Made by a program: the position numbers and the translations under genes. A model generated the notes under the pieces. That model was not told the origin of the DNA, did no database searches, and saw nothing but the letters and a program-made list of their open reading frames with translations. A DNA stretch of 5,291 nt from Melioribacteraceae bacterium (GTDB taxonomy: Bacteria; Bacteroidota; Ignavibacteria; Ignavibacteriales; Melioribacteraceae). The stretch is taken from NCBI GenBank assembly GCA_015486905.1, contig WFQV01000026.1:1-5291 (forward strand). The letters run 5' to 3'. Shown here piece by piece: positions 1-5,291 of the stretch (the first letter of the stretch is position 1; every line of letters starts with the position of its first letter).

Positions 1-3000
1 ACAACAATATTAGTATTGTAACCTATTCCGTCCGTTTCATCGTTAAAGAAATAAGAAACTATTTTACCGTTTTTATTTTCGTAAGAAATATCCTTGGGCA
101 TCACAAACCCGGTAGCAAATCTTCCGTTCTCAACCGTAACCTGCCCTCTAAAAAGCAAACCTCCCTGAACCTCCACATCGTAATTAATATCGCTAAGATG
201 AACCATCCTTTTGGAATCGTAAACGGAAATAATAGCCCGCCCGTTAACACCACTGTTTACGTTGCCGTTAGCACCGGTAACTATCCCCGAGACAGCTGTC
301 TTGCCCAATGCTTTCAATTGAACATTCATTCCTTTAGCAACTCCGTTAACCGAATCTATTTGTACCGGTAAGCGCGGAATATTAAGCCTGAGTGCCGGGT
401 CGCCGAACAAATGGTACTTCTCATCGTTTGCCGAAGTTCGGTTCTCCTTAAGTAAAAAATAAGCTCTGCCAAGCGTTCGCGGCAGATTGTATTTATCGCG
501 GTGCATTAAAAGATTGTCGAAAAAATCGTAAGCGAGTTTTGCATTGGATTGAGAATAAACGGGGCGCGAAGCGGCAATGGTACCAATACTTCCCGCTCCC
601 TTTTGTAAAAGCATTAACTCCGTTCCGCTGGCAATTGCGGGGTCGTCGTATCTGCCGAAGTCACAAGTAGCGGCAAGTAAGAAGAAATATTTGTCGTTCT
701 TTAACTGTGGAATAGTAACGTCGCGGTCAAATACAACTTCGTGAGTCCAGACTTCGGGATTGCCATGCCCGACAAAATTAAGGATTAATGTTCCGTTATT
801 GACGGCATTAATAATTTCAACATTTACTTGGGGCTTGCGTCTCCCCAGACCGGTATTAACGGTAGGGAACATCGACAAGTATAGTTTATTCAAATCGAAA
901 TAAGGTGGTATATGGTAACGTGCAAGTGTCTCCGATTGAGCTGTGTGTTCACTGCCGTCGTTCCCTCTCGTGGTTAATCCGTCGTCAGCGACCAAAGTAA
1001 TTCTGCTTTTCCACAATCCCTCGCCTTTGTCCGATTCATAATCAATTATCTTTTGAACCGCTGTCATTGCGTCATCGGGAGAGTCGGCATTTATTCTTCC
1101 GATTGCCAAATCAGCCTTTTTGTCTCCTCCCGAAATCCTCGAGTAATAATCGTCGTAGGGATAAGAGAAAACTTCGTCAAGTGAACCCTTAGTTTCGAAA
1201 GCCGGCACGAAATTGTTGTTTTGTTTTTCAATATTTAAATAATCGTAGCTGCCGTCGCCAAGCAACAAAACGTAAAAAGGTTTTACCTGCCAATTATCGT
1301 AAGCATATTTTAAAAAGTTTCTTATTGCCGTTGGGTCCAAATTGCCCGAAGAAAACTCATTGTAAATTTGACTCATGTAAGCAATCTTAACGCTTCGCCG
1401 GGTTGAAGATGTGTTCTGTCTGAAATCCGCCAGCTTCTCGGCGGCTTCTTTAAAATCCTTTACGGTCACAATCACATATTCCGCACCGTCTGTAATCCCG
1501 TGCAAATTTGAATTCTCAACTTTCTCTCCCTTAGGAGGAGTAATGAATTTCGAGGAGTTTAATACGTAATATTTTTGAATGTTTCCTTTTTGCTCATTTG
1601 CTTGAAAGACAAATTCACCCCCGCTTAACATTTTCGGGTGAATTATTTTTACGCTGTCAAAATTTGTAATATTAAATCCCCAAATGGAACTGTTAGAAAA
1701 ATTCATCAGATTGTATTCGATTACGGAGGACGTATCCTTTGAATAAAAAAGTATTTGGTCGTTGAAGGCTTTCAAATATTTATTGTAGTAGATTTCGAAA
1801 TAATCCAAATACCCTTTTGCCGAAACGCTTGTGGCATCGTAAACAAAATCCAATACACTTCGGTTATCGTTCAGAGTTCCGGTAAAATAAAAATTCGAAG
1901 TACGCTCGCCCGCTACTATCCAGCCGAAGGCGCCGGGTACACTCCCCCTGAAAACTTGCCTCTTATTTTCGAAGATTCTAAGGGTTTGCGACGTAGTAAA
2001 TTCATTTACAAAGTGGAAGTTGTACGTGATCGTGCTGTTTGGCACAAGGCCGGTAAGAGAGGTTATGTAAGTCCTGCTATTATTGGACGAAGAGAAATCA
2101 TCGCCCAAATAAATAACACCGGATTTAATAATGTTGATTTTATCTTCTTCGTGAAAAGCCGCGGCGCGGGTAAAGGTTTGTGAATATTTTTTGCTCTCGT
2201 TCAATGAATTTTGAACTTCCATCCGTTTACCTTTAGTACCGCCGGAAGTAATAAAGTAATAATTAATGTGTGTGTAATAATCCTTTTTCCTTTTCAAAGC
2301 GCCGGAGGAATTCTCGGGTTCGAAGAAATCCGTTCCTCTTGCGTAAAATAAAATGTAGTCCCCATCATCAAATCTTCCGTCTTCTTCTCCTTTAACGTAA
2401 ATTGCATTTTCAAGTAAATCATTCGGCACCGTTTGGGTTTCGTCCCAAGGCAGCATATAGCCACCGTTATTAAATATTTTAATTGTTCGTGGGTCAACGC
2501 TCGAAGCGTCTATTCCGTAATCCGCAAGCTGTGAGCGTGAGATTTTGTAAATTCCCTCCTTAGTAATAGGGAACTTGTACCAAGTACCTTGAGACAGAAC
2601 CGAATTAACATTTGACTTCGAAAGTTTCACGTTCCGCTTAATCCATCTCTTGGCAACATTGTAATTAAGCACTGCGTCTTTCAGATATTTGTCGGAAGCC
2701 ATAGAAGCCGCCGATTTACCGGATGGCGAGAAATTAATTCGGAAAACAATTTTTCTGTAAACTTTTATTGTGTTTTCTCCTTGAGGCAGAACGGGAAAAA
2801 CTTTAATTGTTTGAACGGGCAAATCTCTCACAAGACCGAAATCCCCGAACTTAATCAAATCGATTTTATTATTAAACGGTTTGACCGAAGCGGTTGAAAA
2901 GTCGTCTCCGAAAAATCCCTTCTTTTTAATTAACTTTGCTTTGAAAATCATACGCCCTTTAACGGTAGAAAAACTCGTATTTAAAATTTGAATTGTGTTC

Positions 3001-3263
3001 CCCGATTCGGAAGGCACACCGAAATTGAAAGCTCTGTATTGCAATAACGGTTGACCGGGTTTTAATCCTTCTTCTTCTAGCGCTTGGGAGAAATCGAATG
3101 TTAGGAACTTTTGTCCTTCAATAATAATAGGATTAACGTGAATGTTCGGACGATATTCAACGGTAACGCCCGTTTCGGAGGAGGAAATTATTTTGACTTC
3201 CTGGGCGTGAATCAGAAATGGCAATAAAAAAAGGAAGTATAATCGAGAAAATCTGCCTAACAT
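1..3263 (-). CDS. porU: PorU-like type IX secretion sortase, peptidase C25 (gingipain) family, 3' end outside window
   Basis: PorU is the outer-membrane sortase of the type IX secretion system: it removes the C-terminal signal of secreted cargo and attaches the cargo to the cell surface. I read 1087 codons without a stop. Residues 1-20 form a signal peptide (R4 and R7, hydrophobic L8-I18, likely cleavage A20/Q21). Residues about 25-225 are a beta-rich N-terminal region. From W228 comes a PorU-type segment that includes FDDGDYILFYARG near residue 298. The C25 domain spans about 593-960 (starting near EYVIVT), with GDGSYDY near 669, PYDDYYSR from 702, GR near 722 and VADDG at 758-762. The catalytic His is H833 in GHG and the catalytic Cys is C867 in ATCDFGRYDDP; the 34-residue spacing is close to that of gingipain R. 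FGDPALRL (953-960) ends the domain, and an Ig-like region follows. The start is supported by the signal peptide and by AGGA 5 nt upstream. Known PorU proteins have roughly 1150-1300 residues, so a modest C-terminal part is missing. A secreted C25 cargo protease is the alternative. Confidence 0.85.
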   Translation of the reverse strand, partial: MLGRFSRLYFLFLLPFLIHAQEVKIISSSETGVTVEYRPNIHVNPIIIEGQKFLTFDFSQALEEEGLKPGQPLLQYRAFNFGVPSESGNTIQILNTSFSTVKGRMIFKAKLIKKKGFFGDDFSTASVKPFNNKIDLIKFGDFGLVRDLPVQTIKVFPVLPQGENTIKVYRKIVFRINFSPSGKSAASMASDKYLKDAVLNYNVAKRWIKRNVKLSKSNVNSVLSQGTWYKFPITKEGIYKISRSQLADYGIDASSVDPRTIKIFNNGGYMLPWDETQTVPNDLLENAIYVKGEEDGRFDDGDYILFYARGTDFFEPENSSGALKRKKDYYTHINYYFITSGGTKGKRMEVQNSLNESKKYSQTFTRAAAFHEEDKINIIKSGVIYLGDDFSSSNNSRTYITSLTGLVPNSTITYNFHFVNEFTTSQTLRIFENKRQVFRGSVPGAFGWIVAGERTSNFYFTGTLNDNRSVLDFVYDATSVSAKGYLDYFEIYYNKYLKAFNDQILFYSKDTSSVIEYNLMNFSNSSIWGFNITNFDSVKIIHPKMLSGGEFVFQANEQKGNIQKYYVLNSSKFITPPKGEKVENSNLHGITDGAEYVIVTVKDFKEAAEKLADFRQNTSSTRRSVKIAYMSQIYNEFSSGNLDPTAIRNFLKYAYDNWQVKPFYVLLLGDGSYDYLNIEKQNNNFVPAFETKGSLDEVFSYPYDDYYSRISGGDKKADLAIGRINADSPDDAMTAVQKIIDYESDKGEGLWKSRITLVADDGLTTRGNDGSEHTAQSETLARYHIPPYFDLNKLYLSMFPTVNTGLGRRKPQVNVEIINAVNNGTLILNFVGHGNPEVWTHEVVFDRDVTIPQLKNDKYFFLLAATCDFGRYDDPAIASGTELMLLQKGAGSIGTIAASRPVYSQSNAKLAYDFFDNLLMHRDKYNLPRTLGRAYFLLKENRTSANDEKYHLFGDPALRLNIPRLPVQIDSVNGVAKGMNVQLKALGKTAVSGIVTGANGNVNSGVNGRAIISVYDSKRMVHLSDINYDVEVQGGLLFRGQVTVENGRFATGFVMPKDISYENKNGKIVSYFFNDETDGIGYNTNIV

Positions 3264-3268
3264 TTAGT

Positions 3269-3272
3269 TCCT
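3269..3272 (-). promoter_or_regulatory. Ribosome binding site of the porU-like gene
   Basis: AGGA lies 5 nt before the ATG at 3263 on the minus strand. It fixes the start at the Met that opens directly into a signal peptide. Confidence 0.55.
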
Positions 3273-3354
3273 ATTTGGTTAATATTTAAATTTAAAATTT
3301 CGTTAACAGTAGCAAATTTTCTTAATCATATTTCCTTTTATTTTTTTATCTCAA

Positions 3355-3384
3355 AATTTAGTTAGAATTAATATAAAATGTCAA
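3355..3384 (-). promoter_or_regulatory. Candidate promoter for the porU-like gene
   Basis: On the minus strand a perfect TTGACA (3379-3384) is followed after 18 nt by TAAATT (3355-3360). It begins one base after the stop codon of the peroxiredoxin-like gene and about 90 nt before the porU start. The -35 box is good but the -10 is only moderate. In AT-rich DNA such matches arise by chance, and Bacteroidota often use a TAnnTTTG-type -7 element instead; here the nearest fit (TAAATTTTG) has one base too many. Confidence 0.3.
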
Positions 3385-3385
3385 G

Positions 3386-3844
3386 TCAAAAATCTTTGCC
3401 TTTGGTATCTACGAGTTTCCTTCCAAATATTTTTTCCTGATTAACATAATAAAAAGGTAACTTGTAGTCTGTGTAAATGACCTTTGCATTCTTATTTAAA
3501 ATAAAAACTTTTTTGTTCGACACACCGTTACCATTTAACACATTAAAAAGATTTGTAACGTTCATTTCGTAATCACTTAAGAAAGGGAAGTTCAAGTTGT
3601 GTTTTTGAGTAAACTCCCGGTGCTTTTCTACCGGTTCGTTTCCTATTGCTACCAATTTAATTCCCGCTTCCAAGAATGATGCGAAGTTGTCACGATAATG
3701 GCAAAGTTGTTTGGTGCAAAGCTCATCGTTTTCCCTTAGAAAGAAAACCAAAATTAGCCAAGAATCGAGGTTTTCGTAAAGTCTAAAATCGTTTCCGTGC
3801 TGGTCGGGTAAAATAAAATCGGGAACCGTCTTGCCAAGTGTCAT
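3386..3844 (-). CDS. Peroxiredoxin-like (AhpC/TSA, Bcp/PrxQ type) protein with altered active-site surroundings
   Basis: This is a 152-residue cytoplasmic protein with no signal peptide; its size and layout match Bcp/PrxQ peroxiredoxins, which reduce hydroperoxides using thioredoxin. Visible landmarks are VPDFILPDQHG (8-18), strand LILVFF (30-35), C43 and C48 in CTKQLC followed by YRDNF, LVAIGNEPVEKH (64-75) and FPFLSD (86-91), then FILN (114-117). The C-x4-C spacing equals that of the peroxidatic and resolving cysteines of E. coli Bcp. However, the family motif P-x3-T-x2-C is not kept: the Pro position is L36 and the Thr position is D40. The Arg that normally precedes the late FLID-like strand appears to be Lys (K111). 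Peroxidase activity is therefore uncertain; a thiol-disulfide or redox-sensing role is possible. The start overlaps the stop of the HD gene (ATGA), which suggests translational coupling, and AGAGG (3855-3859) lies 10 nt upstream. Confidence 0.8.
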   Translation of the reverse strand: MTLGKTVPDFILPDQHGNDFRLYENLDSWLILVFFLRENDELCTKQLCHYRDNFASFLEAGIKLVAIGNEPVEKHREFTQKHNLNFPFLSDYEMNVTNLFNVLNGNGVSNKKVFILNKNAKVIYTDYKLPFYYVNQEKIFGRKLVDTKGKDF

Positions 3845-4410
3845 AATCCCAAAACCTCTTTAATTTTTTTCATTGCCTCGATGCAAAATTCAATATGTTC
3901 TTCCAACGGAACGCCAAGTTCTTCGGCACCTTTAATAATATCTTCCCTGCTTACGGCACGTGCAAAAGCTTTGTCTTTCATTTTCTTCTTGACCGATTTT
4001 ACCTTTACTTCGTTCAAATCTTTGTTGGGGCGTACTAGTGTGACGGCGGTAATAAAGCCGGATAATTCGTCGCAAGCAAAAAGTGTTTTCTTTAGGAGAG
4101 TATCCCTCGGAAGTCCGGTATGAGATGCATGGGAGAGAATTGCATCCCGGAATTCTTTGTCAAAACCTTTTTCTTTTAAAATCTCGTATCCTTTGTAAGG
4201 ATGCTCTTCGGCAGTTGGATATTTCTCATAATCGAAATCATGAAGCAGACCCACATTACCCCAGTATTCAACGTCTTCGCCGAACTTCTCCGCGTAAGCA
4301 CGTACACATGCTTCCACTGCGTAAGCGTGTTTCAAAAGATTTTCGCTTTTAGTGTATTCTTTAAGAATACTTAAGCAATATTCTCTATCCCTCATCCTAT
4401 CGATATCCAT
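3841..4410 (-). CDS. HD-superfamily hydrolase (HDIG-type, COG2316-like), substrate unknown
   Basis: This is a 189-residue soluble protein of the HD metal-dependent phosphohydrolase superfamily. The metal-binding set is visible: H28 in LLKHAYAVE, the H57-D58 pair in GLLHDFDYEKYP, H70 in EEHPYKGY, H94 and H97 in ILSHASHTGLP, and D114 in ACDELSGF. The pattern H...HD...H...H...D is complete, so the enzyme should be active. The C-terminal third (about 125-189) is Lys/Glu-rich and helical, with KVKSVKKKMKDKAFA and a final helix EFCIEAMKKIKEVLGL. Length and motif wording resemble the stand-alone predicted HD hydrolases of COG2316, which have no assigned substrate that I know of. It starts 15 nt after nth, with GGAG (4416-4419) 5 nt before the ATG, and overlaps the next gene by 4 nt. 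A second Met at residue 6 is a less likely start because it is poorly placed for that binding site. Confidence 0.85.
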   Translation of the reverse strand: MDIDRMRDREYCLSILKEYTKSENLLKHAYAVEACVRAYAEKFGEDVEYWGNVGLLHDFDYEKYPTAEEHPYKGYEILKEKGFDKEFRDAILSHASHTGLPRDTLLKKTLFACDELSGFITAVTLVRPNKDLNEVKVKSVKKKMKDKAFARAVSREDIIKGAEELGVPLEEHIEFCIEAMKKIKEVLGL

Positions 4411-4415
4411 AATAA

Positions 4416-4419
4416 CTCC
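4416..4419 (-). promoter_or_regulatory. Ribosome binding site of the HD hydrolase gene
   Basis: GGAG on the minus strand sits 5 nt before the ATG at 4410, within the 15-nt gap after the nth stop. It supports Met1 rather than the Met at residue 6 as the start. Confidence 0.55.
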
Positions 4420-4425
4420 ACAAAT

Positions 4426-5070
4426 TTATTTCGAAGTTGTAAAATTAGGACAAAAATTTGAAATAACACAATCAAAACATTTCGGTCTGCGGGCTATGCA
4501 AATTTTCCTTCCATGTGCCATTAAGAGATGTGTCGCTTTAATCCAATAATCTTTAGGCAGAAGTTCCATTAAACGAAGTTCAATCTTCTTCGGGTTTTTT
4601 GTATCAACGAAACCCAAGAGGTTCGAAAGCCTTACTACGTGGGTATCAACGGCAATTGCAGGGATTCCGAAAGCATTACCGGCAACAACGGCAGCGGTTT
4701 TTCTGCCGACGCCCGGAAGTTGAGACAGAGCATCAAAATCCGCCGGTACATTACCATTGTGACGTTCCAATAGAGCTTTGCAGCAGGTACGTAAATTTTT
4801 GGCTTTCATTCTATAGAAGCCTGTCGAATAAATATCTTTTTCCAATTCTTCCTTCGGCACATTTAAATAATCTTTCGGCTCTTTGTACTTTGCAAACAAA
4901 TCTTTCGTTACAATGTTCACTCGTTCGTCGGTACATTGTGCGGAAAGGATTGTAGCAATTAATAGTTCAAAAGGTGAACTAAATTTTAATGCCGATTTTA
5001 CGTTGGGATATTCTTTTGAAAGAATATCGAAAATCTTTTTTGCTCGTTTTTTCTCTTCTTGCTCGGACAT
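4426..5070 (-). CDS. nth: Endonuclease III, DNA glycosylase/AP lyase
   Basis: Endonuclease III removes oxidised pyrimidines from DNA and cleaves the resulting abasic site, starting base excision repair. The 214 residues match the family length (E. coli Nth has 211). Key parts are visible: ILSAQCTDERVN (41-52), the helix-hairpin-helix LPGVGRKTAAVV (118-129) with catalytic Lys K124, and VDTHVVRLSNLLG (141-153) with catalytic Asp D142. The [4Fe-4S] ligands are C191, C198, C201 and C207 (C-x6-C-x2-C-x5-C). All of these sit 4 residues later than in E. coli, so nothing in the core is missing. AGG (5079-5081), 8 nt before the ATG, is a modest ribosome binding site. It is the first gene of the probable nth-HD-peroxiredoxin operon. 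MutY is excluded by the short length, with no room for its C-terminal NUDIX-like domain, and by the VDTH wording around the Asp. Confidence 0.96.
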   Translation of the reverse strand: MSEQEEKKRAKKIFDILSKEYPNVKSALKFSSPFELLIATILSAQCTDERVNIVTKDLFAKYKEPKDYLNVPKEELEKDIYSTGFYRMKAKNLRTCCKALLERHNGNVPADFDALSQLPGVGRKTAAVVAGNAFGIPAIAVDTHVVRLSNLLGFVDTKNPKKIELRLMELLPKDYWIKATHLLMAHGRKICIARRPKCFDCVISNFCPNFTTSK

Positions 5071-5165
5071 TTTTCAAACCTATTAAACTTAAAAATGTTA
5101 AAATATTAAATTTATTTTAAATTTTTCAACAAATTAAAAATTTCCGTTATTGCCATCCTTTTAGA
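5071..5165. other. Very AT-rich leader upstream of nth
   Basis: This stretch is almost entirely A/T, especially 5081-5142, with no gene. It is the natural place for the nth promoter and possibly for an A/T-rich upstream activating (UP-like) segment. No regulator operator is recognisable apart from the candidate promoter listed separately. Confidence 0.5.
5103..5132 (-). promoter_or_regulatory. nth: Candidate promoter of the nth cluster
   Basis: On the minus strand TTGTTG (5127-5132) is followed after 18 nt by TAATAT (5103-5108), about 33 nt before the nth start. This position is reasonable for a short leader. The match is modest and the background is AT-rich, so it may be chance. Confidence 0.25.
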
Positions 5166-5170
5166 ATGCT

Positions 5171-5258
5171 GGGACGACTCCTACCGTAAACTGCCCAAAC
5201 CGTAGGGACAACTCGCGAGTTGTCCCTACAGAATATTTGATTTTTTCAGGGTTGTCCT
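5171..5258. repeat. Imperfect outer inverted repeat enclosing the palindrome
   Basis: GGGACGACTCCT (5171-5182) and the reverse complement of 5248-5258 (AGGACAACCCT) agree at 9 of 12 aligned columns. They flank the central palindrome, whose own arms begin with the related GGGACAACTC. The whole 88-bp block thus consists of about four related arms in alternating orientation, like a small non-coding mobile repeat. No target-site duplication is evident. Confidence 0.4.
5202..5229. repeat. Perfect 28-bp palindrome (REP/MITE-like candidate)
   Basis: The left half, GTAGGGACAACTCG, is followed with no spacer by its exact reverse complement. All 14 pairs match, and the pairing stops at the flanking bases (C at 5201, A at 5230). 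It lies between genes, about 130 nt upstream of nth, and is much richer in G/C than its surroundings. Short GC-rich palindromes in intergenic DNA are typical of REP-like repeats. A dimeric protein operator or a transcript hairpin would look similar. Confidence 0.75.
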
Positions 5259-5291
5259 AAATGCACTATTCAGTATTGCAAGCAATCTACG
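5259..5291. other. Non-coding right edge of the window
   Basis: I recognise no gene in these last bases. There is a short hairpin-capable ATTGC-AA-GCAAT at 5275-5286, which may be chance. The gene to the right of the window is unknown. Confidence 0.3.

Larger units (their letters stand above)
3264..3385. other. AT-rich intergenic leader between the peroxiredoxin-like gene and porU
   Basis: This 122-nt gap holds no open frame worth calling. It is rich in A/T runs and I see no strong GC hairpin, so no factor-independent terminator for the upstream cluster is evident. It probably carries the promoter and 5' leader of the porU-like gene, which would then be expressed independently of nth. Confidence 0.6.

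Noticed and set aside
1755..2183. Plus-strand open frame of 142 codons
   Set aside because: It lies entirely inside the porU-like gene on the opposite strand, has no family resemblance, and the minus-strand frame is continuous with clear C25 and PorU motifs.
2294..2497. Short minus-strand open frame of 67 codons in another frame of porU
   Set aside because: It overlaps a conserved stretch of the PorU-like protein (FDDGDYILFYARG region) in a different frame and has no recognisable features.
1..3263. Possible frameshift or decay of the porU-like gene
   Set aside because: I followed the frame codon by codon from 3263 to the window edge without any stop, and family motifs appear in order in that one frame.
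3881..4549. Three plus-strand open frames opposite the HD gene and the end of nth
   Set aside because: All are antisense to genes with complete catalytic motifs; none shows a plausible domain or ribosome binding site context.
5075..5082. TAGGTTTG on the minus strand, an exact match to the Bacteroidota -7 element TAnnTTTG
   Set aside because: It sits only 4 nt before the nth start and would give an essentially leaderless message, and no TTG lies at the right distance for a -33 element. Its AGG is better explained as the ribosome binding site.
4599..5086. Plus-strand open frames opposite nth
   Set aside because: They are antisense shadows of a full-length endonuclease III with all catalytic and iron-sulfur residues present.
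5081..5142. AT-rich stretch as a replication origin or unwinding element
   Set aside because: No DnaA-box cluster or other origin feature is nearby; an ordinary AT-rich promoter region explains it.
5202..5246. Palindrome plus T-run (5241-5246) as a plus-strand terminator
   Set aside because: The T-run begins 12 bases after the stem, too far for a classical factor-independent terminator, and no plus-strand gene ends here. On the minus strand no T-run follows the stem.

Overview
The window comes from an AT-rich bacterial chromosome, most likely of the Bacteroidota/Ignavibacteriota (FCB) side. The main clue is a large PorU-like peptidase C25 protein, because PorU belongs to the type IX secretion system, which is largely confined to that group. 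All four genes lie on the minus strand and are read from right to left.

Layout in order of transcription. Positions 5291-5071 hold no gene. This stretch contains a perfect 28-bp palindrome (5202-5229) inside a weaker outer inverted repeat, then a very AT-rich leader. Next comes a compact cluster: nth (endonuclease III, 5070-4426), an HD-superfamily hydrolase (4410-3841) and a peroxiredoxin-like protein (3844-3386). The first two are 15 nt apart and the last two overlap by 4 nt (ATGA), so they are probably one operon. A 122-nt AT-rich intergenic gap (3264-3385) follows, with a candidate promoter and a clear ribosome binding site. It leads into the porU-like gene (3263-1), which is open for its full 1087 codons and runs off the left edge, so its C-terminus is missing.

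The nth cluster fits a housekeeping role: Nth removes oxidised pyrimidines and the peroxiredoxin-fold protein suggests thiol or peroxide chemistry, while the HD protein's substrate is unknown. The porU-like gene is a separate exported function with an intact Cys/His dyad of the gingipain (C25) type. The most unusual items are the peroxiredoxin, which keeps both cysteines of the Bcp/PrxQ type but has lost the Pro, Thr and Arg that normally activate them, and the palindromic element upstream of nth. I see no CRISPR array, phage, transposase, tRNA or rRNA. I found no convincing previously undescribed multi-gene system.
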